From Microcella daejeonensis (GTDB lineage Bacteria; Actinomycetota; Actinomycetes; Actinomycetales; Microbacteriaceae): a stretch of DNA of 64,000 nt. Position numbers and translations under genes: made by a program. Positions 42,872-53,522 of the stretch are shown here, in pieces; the first letter of the stretch is position 1; each line of letters starts with the position of its first letter. Where the stretch lies: contig NZ_CP113089.1 in assembly GCF_026625045.1 (NCBI RefSeq), positions 2,294,001 to 2,358,000 on the forward strand, given 5' to 3'. Under the pieces are notes generated by a model. It worked only from the letters and a program-made list of their open reading frames with translations, had not been told where the DNA came from and searched no databases.

Positions 42872-44209
42872 ATGAGCAAGCAGCAGGACTTCGTTCTCCG
42901 CACCATCGAGGAGCGGGGCGTCAAGTTCGTGCGTCTCTGGTTCACCGACGTCGTGGGCACGCTCAAGATGGTCGCCATCGCTCCGGCGGAGGTCGAGGGG
43001 GCCTTCACCGAGGGCCTCGGCTTCGACGGCTCCTCCATCGAGGGGTTCACCCGCGCCTACGAGGCCGACGTGCTCGCGCATCCCGACCCGACGACCTTCC
43101 AGATCCTGCCCTGGCGGGGCGAGGTCGACCCGACCGCGCGCATGTTCTGCGACATCACCACCCCCGACGGGCAGCCGGCCGCCGCCGATCCGCGCCACGT
43201 GCTCAAGCGCGCGCTCGCGAAGGCCGCCGACCGCGGCTTCACCTTCTACACGCACCCCGAGATCGAGTTCTACCTGCTCAAGAGCAGCAAGTACGGCCCC
43301 GAGGGCCCCGAGCCCGTCGACTCGGCCGGCTACTTCGACAACGTGCCCGGCGGCACGGCCCACGACTTCCGGCGCCGCGCCGTGCGCATGCTCGAGGATC
43401 TCGGCATCTCGGTCGAGTTCAGCCACCACGAGGCGGGCCCCGGCCAGAACGAGATCGACCTGCGCTACGCCGACGCCCTCACGACGGCCGACAACATCAT
43501 GACCTTCCGCACGGTGGTGAAGGAGGTCGCGATCGAGCAGGGCGTGTACGCCACCTTCATGCCGAAGCCGCTCGCGCAGCACCCCGGTTCCGGGATGCAC
43601 ACGCACATGTCGCTCTTCGAGGGCGACACGAACGCCTTCTACGACGCCTCCGGCGAGTACCAGCTCTCGCAGATCGGCCGGCAGTTCGTCGCGGGCATCC
43701 TCACCCACGCCCCCGAGATCACGGCGGTGACGAACCAGTTCGTCAACTCCTACAAGCGGCTGTGGAGCGGGGACGAGGCGCCCAGCTACGTCACCTGGGG
43801 CCACAACAACCGCTCGGCGCTCGTGCGCGTGCCGCTCTACAAGCCCGGCAAGGGTCAGAGCGCGCGCGTGGAGTACCGCGGCATCGACTCGGCCGCGAAC
43901 CCCTACCTCGCCTACTCCCTGCTTCTCGCCGCGGGCCTCAAGGGCATCGAGGAGGGCTACGAGCTGCCGCCCGAGGCCGAGAACACGGTCTGGGCGCTGA
44001 CGGAGGCGGAGCGCCGCGCGCTCGGCTACAAGGCGCTGCCCGCGAGCCTCGACCGCGCGCTCACCCTCATGGAGGACAGCGAGCTCGTCGCCGAGACGCT
44101 GGGGGAGCAGGTCTTCAACTTCGTGCTGCTCAACAAGCGGCGCGAGTGGCGCGAGTACCGCGAGCAGGTCACGCCCTACGAGCTGAAGAGCAACCTGGAG
44201 ATCCTCTAG
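42872..44209 (+). CDS. glnA2: Glutamine synthetase, GlnA2 type
   Basis: Type I glutamine synthetase-fold protein of 445 residues. Active-site segments are GFDGSSIEGF, HPEIEFYLL, EFSHHEAGPGQNEIDLRY, GSGMHTHMSLFEGD and NRSALVRVP. It resembles mycobacterial GlnA2 from end to end, and has no NLYDLP-like adenylylation site, so it should not be controlled by GlnE. In Streptomyces some GlnA2-like proteins are gamma-glutamylpolyamine synthetases, so true glutamine synthesis is likely but not certain. GAGAGGG precedes ATG 42872. glnE follows after 33 bases on the same strand. Confidence 0.93.
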   Translation: MSKQQDFVLRTIEERGVKFVRLWFTDVVGTLKMVAIAPAEVEGAFTEGLGFDGSSIEGFTRAYEADVLAHPDPTTFQILPWRGEVDPTARMFCDITTPDGQPAAADPRHVLKRALAKAADRGFTFYTHPEIEFYLLKSSKYGPEGPEPVDSAGYFDNVPGGTAHDFRRRAVRMLEDLGISVEFSHHEAGPGQNEIDLRYADALTTADNIMTFRTVVKEVAIEQGVYATFMPKPLAQHPGSGMHTHMSLFEGDTNAFYDASGEYQLSQIGRQFVAGILTHAPEITAVTNQFVNSYKRLWSGDEAPSYVTWGHNNRSALVRVPLYKPGKGQSARVEYRGIDSAANPYLAYSLLLAAGLKGIEEGYELPPEAENTVWALTEAERRALGYKALPASLDRALTLMEDSELVAETLGEQVFNFVLLNKRREWREYREQVTPYELKSNLEIL

Positions 44210-44242
44210 GGCCCCGCGGGCCCGAGTCCCCGCCCCGCCGCC

Positions 44243-47149
44243 ATGACGCGCTCGACGCTGACGCTCACGGATCTCGCCCGCATGGGCTTCGCCGAGCTCT
44301 CCGACGCCCGCGAGGCGCTCGGGGGCTACGAGCGGCATCTCGACGCCTTCGCCCGCGCGGCCGACCCCGATCGCGCGCTGCGGCTGCTGCGGCGCCTCGA
44401 CGAGCAGCATCCGGATGCCCTCGCCGAGGTGCTCGACGACGAGCAGTGGAGCGCGCGCCTGGTGCGCGTGCTCGGCGCCAGCGAGGGCCTGGCGGACTTC
44501 CTCCGCCGGCGCCCGGCCGAGCTGCGCGCCCTCCGGGTGCCCCTGCCGGAGCCCCTCACCGCGCAGGGCTACCGCGACGATCTGCGCGCCGCCGTCGCGG
44601 CCGCGCCGAGCCCGGAGCAGGGCGTGGTGGCGCTTCGGGTGCGGTACCGGCACCACCTGCTGCGCCTCGCCGCCTGGGATCTCGAGCATCCCGACCCCCT
44701 CACCGCCATGCCGGCGGTCGGTGCCGCCCTCGCCGATCTCGCGGGAGCCGCCCTGGACGCCGCGCTCGACGCCGCGCGCGCGGCCTCGCCGGTGCCGGCC
44801 GAGGAGCTCGCGGGCGTGCGACTGGCCATCATCGGCATGGGAAAGGCGGGCGCTCGCGAGCTCAACTACGTGAGCGACGTCGACGTCATCTACGCGGCCG
44901 AGGGCGTCGAGGGGATCGAGACCTCGCGGGCCGTGGAGATCGCGACGCGGCTCGCGAGCGCGACGGCCCGCAACATCCAGGAGGCGGGCATCGAGCCGGG
45001 CCTCTGGGAGGTGGACGCGAACCTGCGCCCCGAGGGCAAGGACGGCGCGCTCGTGCGCAGCCTCGACTCGCACAAGGCGTACTACGAGCGCTGGGCGAAG
45101 AGCTGGGAGTTCCAGGCCCTGCTGAAGGCGCGGCCGCTCGCGGGCGACGCCGAGCTGGGGGAGCGGTACCTGCAGCAGATCAGCCCGCTGGTGTGGCAGT
45201 CCTCCCAGCGCGAGGGCTTCGTCGCCTCGGTGCAGGGCATGCGCGAGCGCGTCACGGCGAACATCCCCGCCGACGAGGTCGACCAGCAGCTCAAGCTCGG
45301 GCCGGGGGGCCTGCGCGACGTCGAGTTCACCATCCAGCTGCTGCAGCTCGTGCACGGGCACTCCGACGACCGCGTGCGCCAGCCCGACACGCTCGGTGCG
45401 CTCGCGGCCCTCGCGGAGCACGGCTACATCGGCCGGGCCGAGGCCGCCGAGTTCTCGGGCGACTACCGGCTGCTGCGGGTGATCGAGCACCGGCTGCAGC
45501 TCGACGGGCTGCGGCGCACGCACCTCATGCCGCGCGATCCGGACAAGCTGCGGGTCATCGCCAGGGCGACCGGCGCGCTCGCGACGGCCGACGAGCTCTC
45601 GGTGCGCTGGCAGCAGACCCGCGCCGCGGTGCGCAGCCTGCACGAGAAGCTCTTCTACCGCCCGCTGCTCTCGGCGGTGGCGGCTCTTCCCGACCAGGAT
45701 CTGAGCCTCACCAGCGCGCAGGCCGAGGCGCGGCTGAAGGCGATCGGCTTCGTCGACCCCGCCGGCGCGCTGCGCCACATCGCCGCGCTCTCGGGCGGGG
45801 TGTCCCGCAGCGCGGCGATCCAGCGCACGCTCCTGCCGGTCATCCTGCAGTGGCTCTCCGACGGCGCCGACCCCGACTACGGGCTGCTCGCCTTCCGGCG
45901 CCTCAGCGAGGATCTCGGCGAGACCTACTGGTTCCTGCGCATGCTGCGCGACTCCTCCGGCGCGGCGCAGCGGCTCACGAGCGTGCTCGCCGGCTCCCGC
46001 TACGTCGGCGAGCTGTTCCGCCGCATCCCCGAGGGCGCCGCCTGGCTCGAGAACGAGGAGGAGCTGCGCCCCCGATCGCTGGATGCCCTGCTCGACGAGG
46101 CGCGCGCCACGGTCGCCCGGCACGGCGACGACGACGCCGCGGCCGCGGGAGCCCTGCGCACCGCGCGCCGCCGTGAGATCCTGAGGATCGCCCTCGCGGC
46201 CATCCTCGACGTCATCACCGTCGACGAGCTCGGGCGGGCGCTCAGCGACATCGCGACCGCGCTGCTCACCGGCCTGCTCTCGATCGCGCACCGCTACGGC
46301 GACGGCATCGAGTTCGCCGTGATCGCGATGGGGCGCTACGGCGGCGGCGAGCTCGGCTTCGGCTCCGATCTCGACGTGATGTACGTCTACCGCGACGTCG
46401 GCGCGGGGGAGCACGCGCAGCAGCGGGCCGAGCAGGTCGTGCGCGACATCGCCCGCCTGAGCGAGGATCTGCGGCTGCCGCTCGACCTCGACGCCGGGCT
46501 GCGCCCCGAGGGCAAGACCGGGCCGCTCGTGCGCTCCCTCGACTCCTACCGCGCCTACTACGAGCGCTGGTCGCTCACCTGGGAGGCGCAGGCGCTGCTG
46601 CGCGCCCGCGGCGTCGTGGGGGATGCCCCGCTCATCGAGGCGTTCACCGCCCTCGCCGACGCGTTGCGGTACCCGGTGCAGCTCGAGGAGTCGGCGGCGC
46701 GCGAGATCCGGCGCATGAAGGCCCGCATCGAGTCGGAGCGGCTGCCGCAGGGCGCCGACTCCTCCCGCCACCTCAAGCTCGGCCGCGGCTCCTTGAGCGA
46801 CGTCGAGTGGTGCGTGCAGCTGCTGCAGCTCGGGCACGCCGCCGCGGTGCCGGAGCTGCGCACGACGTCGACGCTCGGCGCCCTCACGGCGCTCGTCGAC
46901 GCCGAGCTGCTGAGCGCCGAGGAGGCCGTGCGGCTGCGGGAGGCCTGGCTCATCGCCTCGCGCACCCGCTCGGCGATGACGCTGTGGAGCGCGAAGACCG
47001 TCGACGTGCTGCCGACCGAGCGGGGGCAGCTCGACGGGGTCGCGCGGCTGCTGCGGTATCCGGCCGGCAGCGCCTCGCAGCTCGAGGAGGACTACCTGCG
47101 CACGACGCGGCTCGCCCGGCAGGTCTTCGAACGCTGCTTCTACGGGTGA
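44243..47149 (+). CDS. glnE: Bifunctional glutamine synthetase adenylyltransferase/deadenylylase
   Basis: A 968-residue enzyme that attaches AMP to, and removes it from, a tyrosine of GlnA1 according to nitrogen status. Both nucleotidyltransferase domains are evident: the N-terminal one with MGKAGARELNYVSDVDVIY (~residues 195-215) and the C-terminal one with MGRYGGGELGFGSDLDVMYV (~695-715), each followed by RPEGK-like segments and GxLSDVE/GGLRDVE helical regions. Expected length. ATG 44243 lacks a clear ribosome site but lies 33 bases after glnA2, so read-through translation is likely. A strong hairpin follows. Confidence 0.96.
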   Translation: MTRSTLTLTDLARMGFAELSDAREALGGYERHLDAFARAADPDRALRLLRRLDEQHPDALAEVLDDEQWSARLVRVLGASEGLADFLRRRPAELRALRVPLPEPLTAQGYRDDLRAAVAAAPSPEQGVVALRVRYRHHLLRLAAWDLEHPDPLTAMPAVGAALADLAGAALDAALDAARAASPVPAEELAGVRLAIIGMGKAGARELNYVSDVDVIYAAEGVEGIETSRAVEIATRLASATARNIQEAGIEPGLWEVDANLRPEGKDGALVRSLDSHKAYYERWAKSWEFQALLKARPLAGDAELGERYLQQISPLVWQSSQREGFVASVQGMRERVTANIPADEVDQQLKLGPGGLRDVEFTIQLLQLVHGHSDDRVRQPDTLGALAALAEHGYIGRAEAAEFSGDYRLLRVIEHRLQLDGLRRTHLMPRDPDKLRVIARATGALATADELSVRWQQTRAAVRSLHEKLFYRPLLSAVAALPDQDLSLTSAQAEARLKAIGFVDPAGALRHIAALSGGVSRSAAIQRTLLPVILQWLSDGADPDYGLLAFRRLSEDLGETYWFLRMLRDSSGAAQRLTSVLAGSRYVGELFRRIPEGAAWLENEEELRPRSLDALLDEARATVARHGDDDAAAAGALRTARRREILRIALAAILDVITVDELGRALSDIATALLTGLLSIAHRYGDGIEFAVIAMGRYGGGELGFGSDLDVMYVYRDVGAGEHAQQRAEQVVRDIARLSEDLRLPLDLDAGLRPEGKTGPLVRSLDSYRAYYERWSLTWEAQALLRARGVVGDAPLIEAFTALADALRYPVQLEESAAREIRRMKARIESERLPQGADSSRHLKLGRGSLSDVEWCVQLLQLGHAAAVPELRTTSTLGALTALVDAELLSAEEAVRLREAWLIASRTRSAMTLWSAKTVDVLPTERGQLDGVARLLRYPAGSASQLEEDYLRTTRLARQVFERCFYG

Positions 47150-47206
47150 CGCGCGCCGCGCATCCCGCGCCCCGACCGGCGAGGCCGCGGCGGATGCTCG
47201 GAACGG

Positions 47207-47247
47207 CACGAGGGCCGCACCCCGGTGAACGGGATGCGGCCCTCGTG
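47207..47247. terminator. Bidirectional terminator between glnE and glnA1
   Basis: A 17-base stem, 47207-47223 with 47231-47247, one mismatch, seven-base loop GGTGAAC, between the convergent stops of glnE and glnA1. Confidence 0.85.
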
Positions 47248-47261
47248 GCTGCGGGGCTGGA

Positions 47262-48686
<1,425 letters not shown>

Positions 48687-48738
48687 GTGATGGGTCTCCT
48701 GGGTTGGTACCGGAAAGCTGCGATCGCAACCTCACCCG

Positions 48739-48744
48739 AGGCTA
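48739..48744 (-). promoter_or_regulatory. -10 element TAGCCT of glnA
   Basis: TAGCCT on the minus strand, giving a leader of about 45 bases before ATG 48686. It lies just downstream of the GlnR boxes. Confidence 0.5.
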
Positions 48745-48754
48745 CGCAGGGGGA

Positions 48755-48792
48755 GTTTCCCCTCGGTGTCCCGTTTGTTTCGGGGATGTTAC
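48755..48792 (-). promoter_or_regulatory. GlnR operator, four boxes
   Basis: Read on the minus strand: GTAAC-N6-GAAAC-N6-GACAC-N6-GAAAC, all spacers exactly six bases. This matches the actinobacterial GlnR consensus gTnAc-n6-GaAAc repeated twice, with one deviation (GACAC). The site ends about ten bases upstream of the proposed -10, a position fitting control of glnA by GlnR. Confidence 0.85.
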
Positions 48793-48849
48793 GCCGAATC
48801 CGGCTCGCGAACACCGGCCGAGCGGTGCCCGCGAGCGGGGTCGGGATGC

Positions 48850-49854
48850 TCAGCCGACGGCCTGCGCGAAGGGCTCGGTCGAGACGGCGAGCCCGCGCAG
48901 GGCATCCGGGATCGGCCGCCCCTTCGCCGTCATCGACTGCGCCCACAGGCGCCCCGCCCGGTAGCTGGAGCGCACGAGCGGGCCGGCGAGCACGCCGAGG
49001 AACCCGATCTGCTCGGCCTCCTCCTTGATCTCGACGAACTCCGCCGGCTTGAGCCAGCGGTCGATGGGGTGGTGGCGCGGGGTGGGGCGCAGGTACTGCG
49101 TGATCGTGATGATGTCGGTGCCCGCGTCGTGCAGATCCTGCAGCGCCTGCGAGACCTCCTCGCGGGTCTCGCCCATGCCGAGGATCAGGTTCGACTTCGT
49201 GATGAGACCGAAGGCGCGGGCCTGCGAGATCACATCGAGCGAGCGCTCGTAGCGGAAGGCGGGTCGGATGCTCTTGAACAGCCGCGGCACCGTCTCGACG
49301 TTGTGCGCGAAGACCTCCGGCTGCGACTCGAACACGACCCGCAGCAGCTCGGGGTTGCCCGAGAAGTCGGTCGCGAGGATCTCGACGCCCGTGCCGGGGT
49401 TCATCTCGTGGATGAGCCGCACGGTCTCGGCGTGCAGCCAGGCGCCCTCGTCGGGCAGATCGTCGCGCGCGACGCCCGTGACGGTCGCGTAGCGCAGCTG
49501 CATCTCGCGCACGCTCTCGGCGACGCGGCGCGGCTCGTCGCGGTCGTAGTCGGCGGGCTTGCCGGTGTCGATCTGGCAGAAATCGCACCGCCGGGTGCAC
49601 TGGCTGCCGCCGATGAGGAAGGTCGCCTCGCGATCCTCCCAGCACTCGTAGATGTTGGGGCAGCCGGCCTCCTGGCACACGGTGTGCAGCTGCTTCTCGC
49701 CCACGAGGGCGCGCAGCTCGGTGTATTCGGGACCCATCTTCGCCCGGGTCTTGATCCACTCGGGCTTCTTCTCGATGGGCGTGGCGGCGTTGCGCACCTC
49801 GAGGCGCAGCATCTTGCGGCCCTCGACGGGGGCGGTGGGGTGCACGGCGGTCAT
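48850..49854 (-). CDS. lipA: Lipoyl synthase
   Basis: Radical SAM enzyme inserting two sulfurs into the octanoyl chain on E2 or GcvH. The auxiliary cluster motif ([12 protein letters not shown]) and the radical SAM motif CTRRCDFC are present, and the C-terminal Arg-Ser-Ser-Tyr ending (RSSYRAG) provides the auxiliary-cluster serine. 334 residues. ATG 49854 overlaps the lipB TGA by four bases. Upstream partner is lipB; substrate protein is the E2 at 53.5-55.1 kb. Confidence 0.96.
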   Translation of the reverse strand: MTAVHPTAPVEGRKMLRLEVRNAATPIEKKPEWIKTRAKMGPEYTELRALVGEKQLHTVCQEAGCPNIYECWEDREATFLIGGSQCTRRCDFCQIDTGKPADYDRDEPRRVAESVREMQLRYATVTGVARDDLPDEGAWLHAETVRLIHEMNPGTGVEILATDFSGNPELLRVVFESQPEVFAHNVETVPRLFKSIRPAFRYERSLDVISQARAFGLITKSNLILGMGETREEVSQALQDLHDAGTDIITITQYLRPTPRHHPIDRWLKPAEFVEIKEEAEQIGFLGVLAGPLVRSSYRAGRLWAQSMTAKGRPIPDALRGLAVSTEPFAQAVG

Positions 49855-50522
49855 GACGGGGCTCCAGAGAGGGTCGGGGCGGCCGACGGGCGGCCGAGCG
49901 GGAGGAGGACGTGCTCGGTGAAGCGCGCGCGGACGCGCGCCGCGGCATCGGCCGGCTCGACCGTGCGGCCGAGCTCCCGGCTGATGGAGGTGGCGCCGGC
50001 ATCGGCGAGCCCGCAGGCGACGATCGCGGAGTAGGCGTCGAAGGAGTTGCTGCAGTTGAGGCTGAAGCCGTGCATGGTCACGCCGTGGGCCACGCGGATG
50101 CCGATCGCGGCGATCTTGTCGGTGCCGCGCATCCAGACGCCGCTGCGGCCGTCGACGCGACCGGCGCCCTCGACGCCGAGATCCTCGAGCACGGCGATGA
50201 GCATGCCCTCGAGCGCGCGCACGTAGCGCACGACGTCGACGGGCTCGGGCAGCCGGATGATCGGGTAGCCGACAAGCTGCCCCGGTCCGTGCCAGGTGAT
50301 CTTGCCGCCGCGGTCGACATCGATGACGGGGGTGCCGTCGCTCGGCCGCTCGTGCGGCTCGGTGCGCTTGCCGGCGGTGTACACGCTCTCGTGCTCGAGC
50401 AGCATGACGGTATCGGGCGCCCGGCCCTCGACGACGGCGGCGTGCAGGGCACGCTGCTGCTCGAGACCCGACAGGTACGGCACGGAGTTGGCGCTTAGCC
50501 CCGCGTCGACGAAGTCGATCAC
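49851..50522 (-). CDS. lipB: Lipoyl(octanoyl) transferase
   Basis: Moves octanoate from ACP to the lipoyl domain lysine, the step before Lip[19 protein letters not shown] is the family signature; the catalytic Cys lies in [10 protein letters not shown] and the Lys in DKIAAIGIR. 223 residues. GTG 50522 has TAGACT seven bases upstream, a leaderless arrangement. Coupled to lipA by ATGA overlap. Confidence 0.95.
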   Translation of the reverse strand: MIDFVDAGLSANSVPYLSGLEQQRALHAAVVEGRAPDTVMLLEHESVYTAGKRTEPHERPSDGTPVIDVDRGGKITWHGPGQLVGYPIIRLPEPVDVVRYVRALEGMLIAVLEDLGVEGAGRVDGRSGVWMRGTDKIAAIGIRVAHGVTMHGFSLNCSNSFDAYSAIVACGLADAGATSISRELGRTVEPADAAARVRARFTEHVLLPLGRPSAAPTLSGAPS

Positions 50523-50529
50523 GAGGGCC

Positions 50530-50535
50530 AGTCTA
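50530..50535 (-). promoter_or_regulatory. -10 element TAGACT of lipB-lipA, leaderless arrangement
   Basis: TAGACT on the minus strand, seven bases before GTG 50522. Confidence 0.55.
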
Positions 50536-50624
50536 CGCGCGGGTTCTGAGTCCCCCGCTCAGAGACGCACGGTGCGGCGGGATGCCCGGCGCCCGTCGCA
50601 CAGGATGCCGCGGGACGCCCGCCC

Positions 50625-50630
50625 TACGAT
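50625..50630 (+). promoter_or_regulatory. -10 element TACGAT of the RDD gene, leaderless arrangement
   Basis: TACGAT ends seven bases before GTG 50638. Confidence 0.5.
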
Positions 50631-50637
50631 CGTCAGC

Positions 50638-51042
50638 GTGACCACCGCACCCTCCACCCCGCCGACCTGGCCCGGCAAGCGCCTGGGGCTGCCCGAGACG
50701 GGGCCGCGCTCGATCGCGCGCCTCGGCCGCCGGCTCGCCGCCATCTCGATCGACTGGGGCATCGCCGTCGTGATCGCCGTCGTGTTCTTCGAGTACAACC
50801 CGGTCGCGACGCAGCTGATCTTCCTCGGGATGCAGATCCTGCTGACCATCGGCATCAATGCCAGCGCCGGTCACCTGGTGCTCGGCATGCGCCTGCAGCG
50901 CATCGAGGGCGGACGGCTGGGAGTCGTCAAGCCCGTCATCCGTGCCCTGCTGCTGACCCTCGTCGTGCCCGCGATGATCTGGGACGCGGATCAGCGCGGT
51001 CTGCACGATCGCGCCGTCGGCACGATCCTGCTGCGGCGCTAG
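50638..51042 (+). CDS. RDD family membrane protein
   Basis: A 134-residue protein with the RDD domain: ARLGRRLAAISIDWGIAVVI (Arg and Asp of the signature), a second helix LIFLGMQILLTIGINASAG, and VIRALLLTLVVP; the C-terminal HDRAVGTILLRR is typical. Function of RDD proteins is unknown, possibly ion or osmolyte transport. The same gene sits next to lipA/DUF4191/glnA in mycobacteria. Start GTG 50638 from the leaderless -10. Its stop shares the four bases CTAG with the convergent DUF4191 stop. Confidence 0.85.
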   Translation: MTTAPSTPPTWPGKRLGLPETGPRSIARLGRRLAAISIDWGIAVVIAVVFFEYNPVATQLIFLGMQILLTIGINASAGHLVLGMRLQRIEGGRLGVVKPVIRALLLTLVVPAMIWDADQRGLHDRAVGTILLRR

Positions 51043-51752
51043 CGCGGCTTGGGCGCCCGCACCTTGGTGGGGTCGATGCCTTTGGGGATGGGCAGCGAGC
51101 TCGCCTTGCTCAGCGAGTTCAGCCGGTTCGAGACCGCGTAGACCTCGGCCTTCGAGATGGCCTTCTTGATCCGGGTGATCGACTTCGGCAGCTTCTCCAG
51201 CGGCACGCTGTCCTCGTCGGGACCCACGTGGATGATGTGCACCGGCACGTTCGGCACGATGCGCTTCACGTTGCGCTGCTCGTCGTCGAGCATCCGCTTC
51301 GTGCGCGACTTGGGGCCCTCGCCGATGAGCACGACGCCCGGCTTGCCGACCGCGCGGTAGACGGCGTCCTGGGTGCGGGGGCTGACGGCGACCGGCATCT
51401 CCCCGGCCTGCCAGGCACGACGCAGGGCGCTCTTGAGCACCGCGCCTACCGCGCCGGGCTGCCCCGAGATCTGGCGGTAGGCCACGCGCTCGGCGCGGCG
51501 GCCCAGCACGAGGAGGAAACCGAGGATGCCGCCCATGATGCCGGCGATCACGTAGAGCACCTGGCCGATGATGTTGCCGGCCGAGAGGAAGGCGGCGAGC
51601 AGGATGCCGGCGACGACCGGGAGGATCGTCCAGAGGAGCATGAGCGGCAGCGCCGCCTTGTCGTTGCGGCGGGTCATCTGGAAGACCTGCCCCATCTGCT
51701 TCATCCGGCCGGGTTCCTTGGCGGGGGAGGAGGGTGCGGAGCTGCGGGCCAT
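51039..51752 (-). CDS. DUF4191 domain-containing membrane protein
   Basis: A 237-residue protein conserved in actinobacteria beside lipA/lipB. Two adjacent helices (MLLWTILPVVAGILLAAFL and VIAGIMGGILGFLLVLGRR) near the N-terminus are followed by a cytoplasmic, basic domain with KPGVVLIGEGPKSRTKRML and IKKAISKAEVYAVSNRLNSL. Function unknown. ATG 51752 has TATCCT seven bases upstream. Convergent with the RDD gene (stops overlap in CTAG). Confidence 0.86.
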   Translation of the reverse strand: MARSSAPSSPAKEPGRMKQMGQVFQMTRRNDKAALPLMLLWTILPVVAGILLAAFLSAGNIIGQVLYVIAGIMGGILGFLLVLGRRAERVAYRQISGQPGAVGAVLKSALRRAWQAGEMPVAVSPRTQDAVYRAVGKPGVVLIGEGPKSRTKRMLDDEQRNVKRIVPNVPVHIIHVGPDEDSVPLEKLPKSITRIKKAISKAEVYAVSNRLNSLSKASSLPIPKGIDPTKVRAPKPR

Positions 51753-51759
51753 GCGTCTC

Positions 51760-51765
51760 AGGATA
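51760..51765 (-). promoter_or_regulatory. -10 element TATCCT of the DUF4191 gene, leaderless arrangement
   Basis: TATCCT on the minus strand, seven bases before ATG 51752. Confidence 0.5.
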
Positions 51766-51866
51766 GTGCCCCGCGCGGCTCCTCACCGACCTGGGGAGGC
51801 ATCCGCGACCCCCAGCTGCGCGCTCCTGCACGCGCCGACGACCGGGGCTCGGGGCACTCTGCGTCC

Positions 51867-53522
51867 ATGCTCGAACCTGCGCCGTCATCCCTGCCGTCCT
51901 CGGCCAATCCCACGGCGGCCTCCGTGCGCGGGGTGGCGCGCCCCGCCCCCGCGGCGAGCGGCGCCGCGATCCCTCCACCGTCGGCCGCCCCGCCCGGGTC
52001 GCTCGGCGGGTACCGCGTCGTCCGGCGGCTCGGGGGCGGCTCGACCGCGGCCGTGCTGCTCGCCCGGGGCGGGGGGTCGAGCGTCGCCCTGCGCTGCTAC
52101 CGGGAGGGCGTGCCCGACAGCCGCATCGACGCCGAGGTCGAATCGCTCGGGCGCGTGCGATCCCGCCATCTGGCGACGCTGCTCGACCTCGCGACCGGTG
52201 TGGACGGCCGGCCGGTCCCGGTGCTCGACGCCGTGATCGGCCCGACCCTCGAGGAGCTGCTGCGCCGACGGAGCGGCTCCCTCGACCCGGGCGAGGCGGT
52301 GACGGTGCTCGCCCCCCTCGCCGAACTGGTCCACGAGCTGCACGAGGTGGGGGTGACCGTCGGGCGGTGGGGCGCGGCCGGCGTGCGGATCGGCGCCGAC
52401 GGCGCCCCCGTGCTGACGGCCCTGAGCGGTCTCCTCGCCGCACCGCCCCTCCCGGAGCGCTTCCGCCGCCGGGAGCCCGGGATCCTCGCCGACCTGGTCG
52501 GCCTTCGCGGGCTGGCCGAGCGGGTCGTCGCGGGGGTGCGGCCCGAACGTCGGGATGCCCTGCTCGCCGCCGTCGAGGGCGTCGACGACACCCTCTCCCT
52601 CGAGCAGGCGCTCTTCGATGCCGCCCGCCCGGCTCCCGTGGTGCTCGCTCTGTCCTCCGCCGCTCCTCACCCGGACCCCGAGGTCATGTCGCCGGACGCT
52701 CGCCATCGGGAGGCGCCCGTGGGCTCCGAGCTCGCGGACAGGCAGGAGCGTCACGAGCCGGGTCTGCGCGGCACCGTGCTGCGGATCCTCGACGACCTCG
52801 GCCTGCCGCCCGCAATCGTGTCGGCGCTCCGACCGACGCCCTACCGCGGTCTGCCCGGGGCACCGAGCCGCCTGCGCGCTCCGCGACCGGTGCGAGCGGA
52901 CCGGCTCGGTAAGCCCCCGAAGCCTCGGCGGGCCGGCCGGTCGGCGGAAACGGGGCCCGCGCCGCGTCCGCGTCGATCGATCGTGCTCCTGGGTGCGGCG
53001 GGACTGCTCGCCCTCGCCGCCTCGATCGCGGTGGTCGTGCTCGACGTCGACGCGCAGGGCAGCGCGCGACCGGGACCGCAGAGCGTGCCCGCCGACGAGC
53101 GTCCAGGGGAGAGCGATGCGGCGATCCCGCCGGTCGAAGAATCGCCGGAGCCAGAGGACCCAGCTGCTCCTGCCGCGGTGGATACGGGCGCGGAGCCGGC
53201 CCCGGAGGAGTGGCTCGCGCTCGTCGCGGAGCTCGCGCGGCGGTGGGCGGACTGCCGCGAGCAGGGCCGTACCGGCGAGGGGTCGGATTCGTGCGCGAGC
53301 ACCGTCGTGCAGGAGGGCTCGGCTGCCAGCGAGTCGCTGATGGACTCGCGCGTCACGGCCGCGGACGATCTCCTCGCGCAGCCCCCGGCCGACGTGGTCG
53401 TCGCCGACCGTCTGGGCTCCGCCGCGCTCATCGACCTCATCCACGACGACGGAACGCGAACGGCCTCGCTCCTCGTGGTGAGGAGCGAGGCCGGATGGCG
53501 CGTTCGATCGGTGCTCGACTAG
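51867..53522 (+). CDS. Membrane-anchored pseudokinase (Ser/Thr kinase-like)
   Basis: A 551-residue protein. Residues 1-45 are Pro/Ala/Ser-rich. At 48-80 GGYRVVRRLGGGSTAAVLLA is a kinase glycine loop, and VALRCYRE is the VAxK strand with the ATP-anchoring Lys replaced by Arg76. Residues ~145-190 should hold the catalytic loop and DFG: they read LAELVHELHEVGVTVGRWGA, then GADGAPVLTALSG, so the HRD Asp and the DFG Asp are both gone while the surrounding pattern remains. After a linker comes one membrane helix (SIVLLGAAGLLALAASIAVV, ~371-390) and an extracellular domain of ~155 residues with two Cys (ADCREQ, DSCAST). It is very probably catalytically dead and acts by binding. Stop overlaps the convergent E2 stop in CTAG. 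Confidence 0.75.
   Translation: MLEPAPSSLPSSANPTAASVRGVARPAPAASGAAIPPPSAAPPGSLGGYRVVRRLGGGSTAAVLLARGGGSSVALRCYREGVPDSRIDAEVESLGRVRSRHLATLLDLATGVDGRPVPVLDAVIGPTLEELLRRRSGSLDPGEAVTVLAPLAELVHELHEVGVTVGRWGAAGVRIGADGAPVLTALSGLLAAPPLPERFRRREPGILADLVGLRGLAERVVAGVRPERRDALLAAVEGVDDTLSLEQALFDAARPAPVVLALSSAAPHPDPEVMSPDARHREAPVGSELADRQERHEPGLRGTVLRILDDLGLPPAIVSALRPTPYRGLPGAPSRLRAPRPVRADRLGKPPKPRRAGRSAETGPAPRPRRSIVLLGAAGLLALAASIAVVVLDVDAQGSARPGPQSVPADERPGESDAAIPPVEESPEPEDPAAPAAVDTGAEPAPEEWLALVAELARRWADCREQGRTGEGSDSCASTVVQEGSAASESLMDSRVTAADDLLAQPPADVVVADRLGSAALIDLIHDDGTRTASLLVVRSEAGWRVRSVLD

Noticed and set aside
41084-47209. A 2041-codon open frame on the minus strand extending nadE across glnA2 and glnE
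   Set aside because: Only the nadE part has domain logic. The extension is antisense to two clear genes and arises because high-GC third positions rarely make stops in that frame; nadE has a proper start and -10 at 42814.
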